A stretch of 64,000 nt of DNA from Rhizobium sp. WYCCWR10014. Its GTDB lineage: Bacteria; Pseudomonadota; Alphaproteobacteria; Rhizobiales; Rhizobiaceae. The stretch lies in NCBI RefSeq assembly GCF_001657485.1, contig NZ_LXFU01000035.1, forward strand, positions 310,001 through 374,000, read 5' to 3'. Below, piece by piece: positions 27,226 through 35,747 of this stretch (its first letter is position 1; every line of letters starts with the position of its first letter). The notes beneath the pieces were generated by a model, which was not told where the DNA came from, did not search any database, and saw only the letters and a program-made list of their open reading frames with translations. The translations under genes and the position numbers were made by a program.

Positions 27226-28143
27226 TCAGACTTGCGTGGACCTGTGTCTCTGGGATTCGGGAAGCGCAGCGGCCAGCCGCTGCAACGTCTCCTCGAACAG
27301 AGGGGCTCCGCCGGGTGCCCAGCCGAGCGCGCGGATTTTCGCAGTGTTCATGGGATTGAGCGCGGCGCTGTCGGCAGGGGCCGGCAGCGCGTGCCGACAG
27401 CCCGTCTCGCGGCGGATGGGTGAAAGGATATCGCGCGTGTCGACTGATATGTCCGAGACGTTGAAGACCTCGCCGGAGATGCGGGTGCTTTCCGTCTCCA
27501 GCATCAGTCTCACCGCCCGACCAAGGTCGCGGCCATGAACTTCCGTTCCCAGGCGGGCAGCAACCGGCCGACCGGCGAGGTAATCGGCGATGAGGCCGTC
27601 CCATTTGTTCGGGGAGAGATCGCCATAGACGCCGGTCGCCCTCAGGCTTACGCCGGCAAAACCCGGCGTGGAGAGATGGGCAAGCGCGCGTTCGGCATCG
27701 AGCTTGACCTGGCCGTAGAGTGTTTCGGGCTTGGCCAGCATCGTCTCCGCCAGTTCGGTTCCTGGCGGGTGTTCGCCATAGGCGGCGCGGCTGGACAGGA
27801 AGACGCAGCGGCGCGTGCCGGCGCGTTTGGCGGCTTCGAAAAGCCGGACGGTGCCGTCGAGGTTCAACCTGTGGAAGGTCTTGGGATCGTCGCCCTCGCC
27901 GCCACGATATTTGCCCGGAACATGACTGAAAGCGGCGTGGACGAAGAAATAGGCGTCATCGAAGACATCGATCTGATCCTTGTCGGGATCGAGCGAAAGC
28001 GCCGCGAACTCGACCGGGCGGGAGAAGAGGCGGGGCAACGGCGCGCGGCGCCCGCCGACGATCACCTGATATCCGGCGGCCAGCAGTTCCTCGACGACAT
28101 ACCGGCCGACGAGACCCGTTCCACCCGATACAAGTACCTTCAT
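27226..28143 (-). CDS. sqdC: Sulfolipid-biosynthesis NAD-dependent reductase/epimerase SqdC
   Basis: A 305-residue extended SDR. It shows the Rossmann motif VSGGTGLVGRYVVEELLA at the start, FFVHAAFSHVPGKYRGGEGDDP near residue 80, VFLSSRAAYG (catalytic Ser/Tyr region) and LYGQVKLDAE (YxxxK) near 155. It overlaps the glycosyltransferase gene upstream by 4 bases (ATGA at 28140-28143). Following the sqdB-sqdD-sqdC order known in S. meliloti and R. sphaeroides, it is assigned sqdC, whose precise role in sulfoquinovosyl lipid synthesis is less defined. The assignment rests mainly on context. Confidence 0.78.
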   Translation of the reverse strand: MKVLVSGGTGLVGRYVVEELLAAGYQVIVGGRRAPLPRLFSRPVEFAALSLDPDKDQIDVFDDAYFFVHAAFSHVPGKYRGGEGDDPKTFHRLNLDGTVRLFEAAKRAGTRRCVFLSSRAAYGEHPPGTELAETMLAKPETLYGQVKLDAERALAHLSTPGFAGVSLRATGVYGDLSPNKWDGLIADYLAGRPVAARLGTEVHGRDLGRAVRLMLETESTRISGEVFNVSDISVDTRDILSPIRRETGCRHALPAPADSAALNPMNTAKIRALGWAPGGAPLFEETLQRLAAALPESQRHRSTQV

Positions 28144-28979
28144 GCTGCCCCTTCCGGATTGTCCAGCGCCGTAATCTCAGGCACGTCGCCGCCATCGTGA
28201 AAACGGTGCCACAGATCGATCAAAGGTTGTAGTTGCGCTGCCTTGGGATGATCCTTTTCCCACGGTTTTTCATACTGGTAATGCAGGATCGAAATGCTCT
28301 TCCAGTCCCAAAGGTCCGGCATGGTGAACCATACATATTGCAGCATGTTGAAATAAACCGGCAGGCCGTGCCAATCCGGGAAGAATGTCTCGAGAAAGGT
28401 CTGATCGGTGCGCCGCCAGAAGGCGTCCGGCCTGTCGAGCCTTTCGAGCATGTGCCGGAATGTGTCATGCGAGGGCGTCGCGACGAAGACGCCGGAATTC
28501 ATACGGCGGAAGTCGGCGAGGTTTTCGTAGACATTGGGGGCGGCTGACAATTCTGGATAGCGGAAGAGCCTGTCGACATTCTTCAGCACGAGGGCGTCGG
28601 CGTCGATGAAGACGCAGCGCTGATATTCGACGAGCTGCCAGAGCCTGAGCTTGCAGAAATTGTCGAGCGGCGAATGGAAATCCGGCTTGCGGCCCTTGGT
28701 GAAAGGGGCTGTCGAATGGAGCTGACCGCGGGCGTGGCGCTCGTTGAAGGCGTCGGAGAGCGGCAGGTGCTCGACCTCGATCAGGCGGCAGTCGAGTGCT
28801 TGCAGAGGCGTGAGGGTGGCAGCATCGACGCCGCCGGTGTGGAGAATGACGATGTCAGCGCCAGTGCCGGTTCGGCGCAGGGAGCGGGCAAGCGCGGTCG
28901 CACCCACGGCGTAGTCGGCATTGGTGACCAGTGTGACATAAGCGAAACGATGAGATGGTCGCGTGGTTACGTGCGCCAT
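28140..28979 (-). CDS. sqdD: Sulfolipid glycosyltransferase SqdD (GT8 family)
   Basis: A 279-residue family-8 glycosyltransferase (glycogenin-like). It has RFAYVTLVTNADYAVGATALARSLRRTG at the N-terminus, the DxD metal/nucleotide motif in CVFIDADALVLKNVDRLF, and NSGVFVATPS and DQTFLETFFPDWHGLP downstream. In bacterial sulfolipid synthesis SqdD probably moves sulfoquinovose from UDP-sulfoquinovose to an acceptor. I start at 28979 where the conserved domain begins; the open frame upstream runs into repeat DNA. It lies between sqdB and sqdC, separated from sqdB by a 328-base repeat-containing gap. Confidence 0.8.
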   Translation of the reverse strand: MAHVTTRPSHRFAYVTLVTNADYAVGATALARSLRRTGTGADIVILHTGGVDAATLTPLQALDCRLIEVEHLPLSDAFNERHARGQLHSTAPFTKGRKPDFHSPLDNFCKLRLWQLVEYQRCVFIDADALVLKNVDRLFRYPELSAAPNVYENLADFRRMNSGVFVATPSHDTFRHMLERLDRPDAFWRRTDQTFLETFFPDWHGLPVYFNMLQYVWFTMPDLWDWKSISILHYQYEKPWEKDHPKAAQLQPLIDLWHRFHDGGDVPEITALDNPEGAA

Positions 28980-28995
28980 TGCCGCACTTCCTTGT

Positions 28996-29025
28996 TCCCG
29001 TCCTTGGTCCGGCCCAAGGACGGGA
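28996..29025. repeat. Perfect hairpin upstream of sqdD
   Basis: TCCCGTCCTTGG (28996-29007), short loop, CCAAGGACGGGA (29014-29025): 12-base perfect arms just upstream of the sqdD start. It forms the left part of the repeat-rich gap between sqdB and sqdD and could act as an mRNA processing or attenuation structure. Confidence 0.6.
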
Positions 29026-29050
29026 CGGAGGAGAGGTCGTGCCGTGGCCA

Positions 29051-29221
29051 CCCCCCTCTGCCCTGCCGGGCATCTCCCCCATAGGTGGGGAGATTGGCTG
29101 GGCGCACTGACTTCCCCAAGCAACCGGCGTCCAGCACAGCAAAACGGTAAATGGGTGGGAAGCGCGAGCCGCTTGTGATCTCCCCACCTGTGGGGGAGAT
29201 GCCCGGCAGGGCAGAGGGGGG
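29051..29221. repeat. MITE-like element with 44-base inverted repeats in the sqdB-sqdD gap
   Basis: The left arm at 29051-29094 and right arm at 29178-29221 are inverted copies with one mismatch. Each holds the core CTGCCCTGCCGGGCATCTCC and the hairpin CCCCCAYAGGTGGGGAG. About 83 unique bases lie between. No transposase is encoded. The structure fits a non-autonomous repeated element; the arms resemble a rhizobial intergenic repeat I have seen often, though copy number cannot be counted here. Confidence 0.75.
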
Positions 29222-29307
29222 CTCACACGGTATGCCCTCTCCTTCCCACATAAACTGACTTGGTAAGGGAGTCTCTATGGAGCCTTCCAATATGAACACG
29301 CCCTCGC

Positions 29308-30528
29308 TCAAGAGACGGACTTCAGCCGCTTGCCTTCGGGATCGTGATTGATCGTCGCGGCGATGTCCTTGGTCCAGGCGGAGACGGCCGGCACGCGCGC
29401 GCGGTCGACGCGATAGGCGAATTTCTTCGCGACGTCGACGATCTCGCCGAGCAGGCCCGCTTCCAGCGTGATCGGATCGAGGCCGAGATCGCGGAATTTT
29501 TCGTTGCGGACGATCAGCTCGTTCTCGGCGGCTTCCTTGCGCGGGTTGGGCAGCCAGGCAATCTTGGCGCCGCTCATCCTGGCGATCATTTCGGCGAGGT
29601 CGCGCACCCGGTGGGTTTCGGTCATCTGGTTAAAGATCTCGACGCGGGCGCCGCGGGCCGGCGGGTTTTTCAGCGCCAGCTCGATGCAGCGCACGGAGTC
29701 CTGGATGTGGATGAAGGCGCGGGTCTGGCCGCCGGTGCCGTGCACCGTCAGCGGATAGCCGATCGCCGCCTGGATGAGGAAGCGGTTCAGCACCGTGCCG
29801 TAATCGCCGTCATAGTCGAAACGGTTGATCAGCTGCGCGTGGCGGCGCGTCTGCTCGGTGTGTGTGCCCCAGACGATGCCCTGGTGCAGATCGGTGATCC
29901 TCAGGCCGTCATTCCTTGCGTAGAACTGGAAGAGGAGCTGATCCAAGCACTTGGTCATGTGATAGATCGAGCCGGGATTGGAGGGATAGAGGATCTCCTG
30001 GCTGACCGTCTCGCCGCCTGCGGTTTCGATGCCGACCGGCAGGTAACCCTCGGGAATCGCCGCCCCGACCGTCGAATAGCCGTAGACGCCCATGGTGCCG
30101 AGATGGATGAGATGGGCATCGAGATTGAGTTCCGTTAGCGCGTTCAGCAGGTTGTGCGTGGCGCTGACATTGTTGTTGACGGTGTAGTTCTTGTGGCGGT
30201 CGCTCTTCATCGAATAGGGCGCGGCCCGCTGCTCGGCAAAATGGATGACGGCATCCGGGCGATGTTCGGAAAGCCAGTTCTTCAGGAGTTCGTAGTCCTT
30301 GGCGAGATCGATCAGATTGAAGTGGATGCGGCGCCCGGTTTCGGCATGCCAGATGCGGGTGCGCTCCTGGATCGAATCCATCGGGGTCAGCGACTGAACG
30401 CCAAGTTCGGTGTCGATCCAGCGGCGCGAGAGATTGTCGAGGATATGGATGTCGTGCCCGGCATCGGAGAGATGCAGCGACGTTGGCCAACCAATGAAAC
30501 CGTCTCCGCCCATAACCGCAATCTTCAT
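29308..30528 (-). CDS. sqdB: UDP-sulfoquinovose synthase SqdB
   Basis: A 406-residue NAD-dependent enzyme that makes UDP-sulfoquinovose from UDP-glucose and sulfite, the first committed step of the plant-type sulfolipid. Seen: the Rossmann motif GGDGFIGWPTSLHL at the start, DNLSRRWID, VIHFAEQRAAPYSMKS near residue 97-112 (family signature), IHLGTMGVYG with the catalytic Thr, and SIYHMTKCLDQ (YxxxK). The length matches known SqdB. Its promoter should be in the 119-base gap shared with the divergent ybgC. Confidence 0.95.
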   Translation of the reverse strand: MKIAVMGGDGFIGWPTSLHLSDAGHDIHILDNLSRRWIDTELGVQSLTPMDSIQERTRIWHAETGRRIHFNLIDLAKDYELLKNWLSEHRPDAVIHFAEQRAAPYSMKSDRHKNYTVNNNVSATHNLLNALTELNLDAHLIHLGTMGVYGYSTVGAAIPEGYLPVGIETAGGETVSQEILYPSNPGSIYHMTKCLDQLLFQFYARNDGLRITDLHQGIVWGTHTEQTRRHAQLINRFDYDGDYGTVLNRFLIQAAIGYPLTVHGTGGQTRAFIHIQDSVRCIELALKNPPARGARVEIFNQMTETHRVRDLAEMIARMSGAKIAWLPNPRKEAAENELIVRNEKFRDLGLDPITLEAGLLGEIVDVAKKFAYRVDRARVPAVSAWTKDIAATINHDPEGKRLKSVS

Positions 30529-30647
30529 CGCATCGTCTCCTGATCGGTCGCTCGTTGTCGGGAATAGTTAGGAATTGTGACAGTTATTCAATGCTTGCCT
30601 GTCTGGAAGCGTTGCGCCAAAGAGGGCACCTCAGTTTGGAGAAAATT

Positions 30648-31103
30648 ATGACGGAACGCCCTTTTTCCATTTCGGGAGAGCTGACGGAGGCCGGACACCG
30701 GCTCGTGCAGCGGGTCTACTATGAAGATACGGACTTTTCCGGCCTGGTCTATCACGCCCGCTACCTGCATTTCCTGGAGCGTGGCCGTACCGATTATCTG
30801 CGCTGCCTCGGCGTCGAGCAGCGCGAGCTCGTCAGCGCCGACGAGGAGGGGCTGGTTTTCGTCGTCCACCGCATGGAGATCGACTTCAAGAGCCCGGCGC
30901 GCATGGACGATGTGCTGACGATCCTGACGCATACGGAAAAGGCCGGCGGCGCCAAGATGGTTCTCAATCAGCAGATTCGCTCTGGCGAGACGCTGCTGAT
31001 CGCCGCCAAGGTGATCATCGCCGTCATCAACGCCCGGGGGCGGCCGAGGCGGCTGCCGGAAACATTGGCGATGAAATTCCTGGAAGGCAGCACGCCGCTA
31101 TAG
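30648..31103 (+). CDS. ybgC: Tol-Pal-associated acyl-CoA thioesterase YbgC
   Basis: A 151-residue hotdog-fold thioesterase. VYYEDTDFSGLVYHARYLHFLERGRTDYL carries the 4-hydroxybenzoyl-CoA thioesterase signature with its catalytic Asp. It hydrolyses short acyl-CoAs and is the usual first gene of tol-pal clusters. GGAG at 30638-30641 precedes the ATG by 6 bases. The frame is open back to 30555, but homologs start here. A 376-base gap separates it from tolQ. Confidence 0.92.
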   Translation: MTERPFSISGELTEAGHRLVQRVYYEDTDFSGLVYHARYLHFLERGRTDYLRCLGVEQRELVSADEEGLVFVVHRMEIDFKSPARMDDVLTILTHTEKAGGAKMVLNQQIRSGETLLIAAKVIIAVINARGRPRRLPETLAMKFLEGSTPL

Positions 31104-31479
31104 TCCGCCATCACTTGAAATTCGGACCTTGTCAAAACTTGAACTTTATGTGAAGGAATTCCCGCGCCGCAGGATGAGCGCTCTTTCGGCAGCCGGACCT
31201 TGCTCCGGTCAAGTAATCCATGGAACGAAATCTTCCAAATACAGGCTTACTGTCACAGTCCGGCACTAACGATCTATTAACCATAATAGTGTCTTACTGG
31301 GAAAGTCGGAGTTTGTGCGGTGCACGCCTTCCTTTGACCAAATTTGACGGCAAGAAGGCGGAAGATGAGCTTGGAAGTTTGACCAGGGCTTTGGGCGGCG
31401 GCCGCCGGACACTTCTTGCGAGATCAGTTTGTGCCGCCCGGTCCAGCACCGGGCGTTTGGATTCGGGGATTTTGGACCA
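31104..31479 (+). promoter_or_regulatory. Long leader region upstream of tolQ with a stem-loop
   Basis: This 376-base gap between ybgC and tolQ holds no convincing gene. An AT-rich stretch at 31262-31290 (CTAACGATCTATTAACCATAATAG) is a plausible promoter area. A GC-rich stem-loop, CGCCCGGT-CCAGC-ACCGGGCG, lies at about 31435-31455, only ~25 bases before the tolQ ATG, where it could affect translation or mark a processing site. A 90-codon frame crossing the gap has no ribosome-binding site and odd composition. Confidence 0.4.
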
Positions 31480-32199
31480 ATGGAACAAGTAGGATTGGCA
31501 GCAGCAACGACGGACGTCAGCCTCTGGTCGCTTTTCATGCAGGCCGGCATCGTCGTCAAGCTCGTCATGCTCGGGCTCATCGCAGCCTCGGTGTGGACGT
31601 GGGCGATCGTCATCGACAAATATCTGGCCTATGGCCGCGCACGGCGCCAGTTCGACAAGTTCGAGCAGGTGTTCTGGTCGGGCCAGTCGCTGGAAGAACT
31701 CTACCGCTCGCTGTCGGAACGCAGCAATACGGGGCTGGCGGCGATCTTCGTGGCCGCGATGCGCGAGTGGAAGAAATCCTTCGAACGCGGCGCCCGTTCG
31801 CCGATCGGCCTGCAGATGCGTATCGATCGCGCGATGGACGTGACGCTCGCCCGTGAAACAGAATTTCTCGGCGCTCGCCTTGGATCGCTTGCGACCATCG
31901 GCTCGGCCGGGCCGTTCATCGGCCTGTTCGGCACGGTCGTCGGCATCATGACCTCGTTCCAGGCAATCGCCGGCTCGAAGTCGACCAACCTTGCGGTCGT
32001 CGCGCCCGGTATCGCCGAAGCGCTGCTTGCCACCGCGATCGGCCTCGTCGCCGCTATCCCGGCGGTTATCGCCTACAACAAGTTTTCTGCCGATGCTGGC
32101 AAGCTTTCGGGCCGCATGGAAGGTTTCGCGGATGAATTCTCCGCCATACTTTCGCGCCAGATCGACGAGAAACTGCAGCCGCGCGCTGCCGCTCAGTAA
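31480..32199 (+). CDS. tolQ: Tol-Pal proton-channel protein TolQ
   Basis: A 239-residue inner-membrane protein with three helices: LFMQAGIVVKLVMLGLIAASVWTWAIVID near the N-terminus, and LGSLATIGSAGPFIGLFGTVVGIM and ALLATAIGLVAAIPAVIAYN in the second half. The last two carry the Thr and Gly residues lining the TolQ/ExbB/MotA channel. With TolR it uses the proton gradient to energise TolA for outer-membrane constriction. The start at 31480 gives the expected length; no strong Shine-Dalgarno is seen. TolR follows 18 bases after its stop. Confidence 0.95.
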   Translation: MEQVGLAAATTDVSLWSLFMQAGIVVKLVMLGLIAASVWTWAIVIDKYLAYGRARRQFDKFEQVFWSGQSLEELYRSLSERSNTGLAAIFVAAMREWKKSFERGARSPIGLQMRIDRAMDVTLARETEFLGARLGSLATIGSAGPFIGLFGTVVGIMTSFQAIAGSKSTNLAVVAPGIAEALLATAIGLVAAIPAVIAYNKFSADAGKLSGRMEGFADEFSAILSRQIDEKLQPRAAAQ

Positions 32200-32217
32200 C
32201 CAACGGAGTATTCTGAC

Positions 32218-32673
32218 ATGGGTATGGCTGTTGGAGGCAATGGCGGCGGGGGCGGCGGACGCCGCCGTCGTGGCGGTCGGAACAGGGCCGTGATCTCGGA
32301 AATAAACGTAACGCCGCTCGTCGACGTCATGCTGGTGCTTTTGATCATCTTCATGGTCGCGGCACCGATGATGACCGTCGGCGTGCCGATCGACCTGCCG
32401 GAAACGCAGGCCAAGGCGCTGAATTCCGAGACGCAGCCGATCACCATCTCCGTCAAGAATGACGGCGAGGTGTTCCTGCAGGAAACGCCGATCCCGGCGG
32501 CGGAGATCGCCGCCAAGCTCGAGGCGATCGCCACCACCGGCTATAATGAACGCATCTTCGTGCGCGGCGACGCGACAGCGCCTTACGGCGTCATCGCCGA
32601 CGTCATGGCCCGTATCCAGGGCGCAGGCTTCAAGAATATCGGCCTCGTGACGCAGCAGAAGAAGGACCAATAG
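32218..32673 (+). CDS. tolR: Tol-Pal protein TolR
   Basis: A 151-residue protein with a glycine/arginine-rich cytoplasmic start, then one membrane helix containing the conserved proton-pathway Asp (NVTPLVDVMLVLLIIFMVAAPMM), and a periplasmic ExbD/TolR domain ending near AGFKNIGLVTQQ. It partners TolQ in a 5:2-type motor. It is followed after 8 bases by tolA. Confidence 0.95.
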   Translation: MGMAVGGNGGGGGGRRRRGGRNRAVISEINVTPLVDVMLVLLIIFMVAAPMMTVGVPIDLPETQAKALNSETQPITISVKNDGEVFLQETPIPAAEIAAKLEAIATTGYNERIFVRGDATAPYGVIADVMARIQGAGFKNIGLVTQQKKDQ

Positions 32674-32681
32674 CGCACAAA

Positions 32682-33818
32682 ATGAAGGCCAGTGTCATCA
32701 CATCTGCTGTTTTGCACGGCCTGGTGCTTACCTGGGCGATGGTGTCGCTCGGCGCTCCGGAATCCTTCAAGGTAGAGGATTTCGAGGCGATGCCGGTCGA
32801 TCTCGTGCCGGTGGAGTCCATTACCCAGATGCAGCAAGGCGACAAGAAGGCTCCGAAAAAGGAGACTTCCGCGCCCGTGCCGACGACACGGCCGCCGATC
32901 GCACAGCCCGCCGAGAATGCCGGCGACAACAATGTCGATCTGAAGACGCCGCCGGTTCCGAACGCCAAGCCCAGCAATAGCGAAGCGGCCGCAGCGAATT
33001 CGAGCGAAAAGCCGATGCCGAAGACCGATCCGGTCCCGAACGATGTCAAGGATATCGTCAAGGAGGAAACGGAAGTCGAGCAGCCGAAGCAGGTCGCCTC
33101 CATTCCACCGCCGAAGCCGGTCGAAGTAACGCCGCCGAAGCCTGAGGAAAAACCGCCGGAAGAGCAGGCCAAGCCTGAGGAACCGCCGAAGCCGGATGCC
33201 GAGGCGCTGCCGGACAATGTGCCGACCCCTGTCGCCAAACCGCAGGTGAAGCCGCCGGAACCACAGAAGCCCGTCGAAAAGCCGCCGGAAAAGACTGCGG
33301 ATCAGCCGAAGACCGCCGAGAAGCCGACCGAAAAGAAGAAGGCCGATCAGAAGCAGGAGACGGCGAAATCCGCTTCGGCGATGAAGAGCGATTTCAATGC
33401 CGATGAGGTTGCGGCGTTGCTGAACAAGACCGATCCTTCAGCAGGCGGGGCTAAGCGCTCGACGCAGGAGGCATCGCTCGGTGCGAAGAAGAGCAATGGC
33501 GGCTCCAAGCTTTCGATGAGCGAGATGGATGCGCTGAAGAGCGCCATCGCCGGCAATTGGTCTGTCATTCCCGGCATGGAAGGCGTGAGCGATGTTCGCA
33601 TCAAGGTGCATATGAATCTCGATCAGGACGGCAACATCGTCGGCGAACCGGAAGTCGAGGCGGTCGGTGGCGATAACGAATCCACGCGTCGGGCACTCGC
33701 CGGCGGCGCTTATCGCGCCATCATGAAATCGGCTCCTTTCTCGTCGCTTCCAAAAGACAAATACGATGCCTGGAGCGAAGTCGTCGTCAACTTCGATCCA
33801 AGCGATCTAGGAATTTAG
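32682..33818 (+). CDS. tolA: TolA-like periplasm-spanning protein
   Basis: A 378-residue protein. An N-terminal membrane anchor (VITSAVLHGLVLTWAMVSLG, with the SHLS-like His at residue 10) is followed by a ~220-residue proline/lysine/glutamate-rich spacer of repeated PPKP/EKPPE units. The C-terminal domain (residues ~280-378, MSEMDALKSAIAGNWSVIPG to the end) is TonB/TolA-like. It links the TolQR motor to Pal/TolB at the outer membrane. The stop TAG is immediately followed by the ATG of a second gene carrying a copy of its C-terminal domain. Confidence 0.92.
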   Translation: MKASVITSAVLHGLVLTWAMVSLGAPESFKVEDFEAMPVDLVPVESITQMQQGDKKAPKKETSAPVPTTRPPIAQPAENAGDNNVDLKTPPVPNAKPSNSEAAAANSSEKPMPKTDPVPNDVKDIVKEETEVEQPKQVASIPPPKPVEVTPPKPEEKPPEEQAKPEEPPKPDAEALPDNVPTPVAKPQVKPPEPQKPVEKPPEKTADQPKTAEKPTEKKKADQKQETAKSASAMKSDFNADEVAALLNKTDPSAGGAKRSTQEASLGAKKSNGGSKLSMSEMDALKSAIAGNWSVIPGMEGVSDVRIKVHMNLDQDGNIVGEPEVEAVGGDNESTRRALAGGAYRAIMKSAPFSSLPKDKYDAWSEVVVNFDPSDLGI

Positions 33819-34265
33819 ATGCTGAAGAGCCTGTCTAATTTCGCGAAGTCTTTCGGGATACGTGCGGTGCTGATGGGGATCGTGATTGGCATGGCGTTGC
33901 CGCTCGAAGCAAATGCGGAGACGGTTGATCGGGTAAATGGCAGCAAGGAAGCAGCCGCTATCAGCTCGGCTACCGCTGTCGCGATGCGAGATGCAATCCA
34001 AAGGCAGTTCAATATCGATACAAGGCTGGAAGGCATCGGCAGCGTGCGTATGACGATTCACCTAAAGCTTGATAGAGATGGCAAGATCGTAGGCGTTCCT
34101 GACGTGGAGGCCAGTGGTGGTAGTGAGAGCACGCGAAAAAGCATTACCAATGCCGGCGTTCGCGCAGTTCGTCGCGCAGCTCCTTTTACGATGCTTCCAA
34201 AAGATAAATATGATGCCTGGAAGGAAGTTATTTTGAACTTCGACACCAGCGCTCTTACGCAATAA
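33819..34265 (+). CDS. Extra gene: TolB-like signal peptide fused to a TolA C-terminal domain
   Basis: A 148-residue protein between tolA and tolB. Its first ~32 residues ([18 protein letters not shown]...) resemble the TolB leader ([18 protein letters not shown]...). The rest matches the TolA C-terminal domain: [16 protein letters not shown] versus QDGNIVGEPEVEAVGG, and [20 protein letters not shown] versus [20 protein letters not shown]. At DNA level 26 of 28 bases agree between 33747-33774 and 34194-34221. The gene uses more AT-rich codons than its neighbours. As a free periplasmic domain it could bind TolB, Pal or phage and colicin ligands without the motor. It abuts tolA and lies one base before tolB. 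Confidence 0.88.
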   Translation: MLKSLSNFAKSFGIRAVLMGIVIGMALPLEANAETVDRVNGSKEAAAISSATAVAMRDAIQRQFNIDTRLEGIGSVRMTIHLKLDRDGKIVGVPDVEASGGSESTRKSITNAGVRAVRRAAPFTMLPKDKYDAWKEVILNFDTSALTQ

Positions 34266-34266
34266 G

Positions 34267-35595
34267 ATGCTGAAAGGCTTGTTTGATATGGTCAAGTGTT
34301 CCCTTATCCGCGCGCTCGTAGTCGCCGTAGGCATGGCTGCCGCCGCTCTTGTTGCATCGCCAGCGAACGCGCTCGTCGAAATCAACATCAACAAGGGTAA
34401 TGTCCAGCCGCTTCCGATCGCGGTGACTGATTTCCAGGGCGACATGGGCGCGCAGGTCTCGCAAGTCATCGCCGCCGACTTGCAGCGGTCCGGTCTCTTC
34501 GCACCCATCAACAAAACCGCCTTCATCGAGAAGATTTCTAATCCCGACGCTTCGCCGCGGTTTGAGGACTGGAAGGTCATCAATGCCCAGGCGTTGGTCA
34601 CCGGCCGGGTTACCAAGGAAGCGGATGGCCGCCTTCGCGCCGAATTCCGCCTGTGGGATACTTTTGCCGGACAGCAGATGACCGGTCAGCAGTTCTACAC
34701 GCAACCGGAGAACTGGCGCCGTGTGGCTCACATCATCGCCGATGCGATCTACAAGCAGATCACTGGTGAGGAAGGTTATTTCGACACCCGCGTCGTCTTC
34801 GTCTCCGAATCCGGCACCAAGCAGCAGCGCAAGCGCCAGCTGGCGATCATGGATCAGGATGGCTTCAACGTGCGCATGCTAACGGATGGCAGCGATCTCG
34901 TTCTGACGCCGCGCTTCTCGCCGAGCCGGCAGGAAGTGACCTACATGTCCTTTGCCAACCAGCAGCCGCGGGTCTATCTGCTGCAGCTCGAAACCGGGCA
35001 GCGCGAGGTCGTCGGCAATTTCCCCGGCATGACATTTTCGCCGCGCTTCTCGCCGGATGGGCAGAAGGTGATCATGAGCCTGCAGCAGGATGCCAATTCC
35101 AACATCTATACGATGGACCTGCGTTCGCGCACGACGACGCGGTTGACCTCGACGGCGGCGATCGACACGTCGCCCTCCTATTCGCCTGATGGTGCGCGCG
35201 TCAGCTTTGAAAGCGACCGCGGCGGAAAGCCGCAGATCTACGTGATGAACGCCGATGGTTCCGGCCAGACCCGTATTTCCTTCGGCGACGGATCCTATTC
35301 GACGCCGGTCTGGTCGCCGCGCGGCGATCTCATCGCCTTCACCAAACAGGCCGGCGGCAAGTTCTCGATCGGCGTGATGAAGCCGGATGGGTCCGGCGAA
35401 CGCATCCTGACGACCGGCTTCCACAATGAGGGCCCGACCTGGGCGCCGAACGGCCGCGTCCTGATGTTCTTCCGCCAGGCGGCGGGGTCGGGCGGTCCGC
35501 AGCTCTATTCGATCGATCTGACCGGTTACAACGAGCAGCTCGTGAAGACGCCGACCTACGGCTCCGACCCGGCCTGGTCGCCGCTTATGGAGTAG
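34267..35595 (+). CDS. tolB: Tol-Pal periplasmic beta-propeller TolB
   Basis: A 442-residue periplasmic protein. It has a signal peptide (cleavage after PANA near residue 37), an N-terminal D1 domain ([21 protein letters not shown]), then a six-bladed propeller with repeated SPDG/SPSR motifs ([61 protein letters not shown]). It binds Pal and TolA. Its ATG follows the TAA of the extra gene by one base, so all four genes from tolQ to tolB appear to be on one message. Confidence 0.96.
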   Translation: MLKGLFDMVKCSLIRALVVAVGMAAAALVASPANALVEININKGNVQPLPIAVTDFQGDMGAQVSQVIAADLQRSGLFAPINKTAFIEKISNPDASPRFEDWKVINAQALVTGRVTKEADGRLRAEFRLWDTFAGQQMTGQQFYTQPENWRRVAHIIADAIYKQITGEEGYFDTRVVFVSESGTKQQRKRQLAIMDQDGFNVRMLTDGSDLVLTPRFSPSRQEVTYMSFANQQPRVYLLQLETGQREVVGNFPGMTFSPRFSPDGQKVIMSLQQDANSNIYTMDLRSRTTTRLTSTAAIDTSPSYSPDGARVSFESDRGGKPQIYVMNADGSGQTRISFGDGSYSTPVWSPRGDLIAFTKQAGGKFSIGVMKPDGSGERILTTGFHNEGPTWAPNGRVLMFFRQAAGSGGPQLYSIDLTGYNEQLVKTPTYGSDPAWSPLME

Positions 35596-35747
35596 GCGAT
35601 GCGCTGCTGCCTTCTTGTCGCCCCAAAGTCATGGAACCGAGCGACCAAGGGACAAAGTAGCAAATCGTTAACCATAATCTTTGAGGGGCGGTTAACCGAG
35701 TGCGGTTACTGTCCGGAAACCCTGATGAAATCGCAAGGAGACCGGCC

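Noticed and set aside
31220-31492. 90-codon frame before tolQ
   Set aside because: Overlaps the tolQ start, has no ribosome-binding site, and its composition does not match neighbouring genes.
32930-33400. Repeat array in tolA
   Set aside because: The proline/lysine-rich repeats are the normal TolA spacer, not a CRISPR or mobile repeat.
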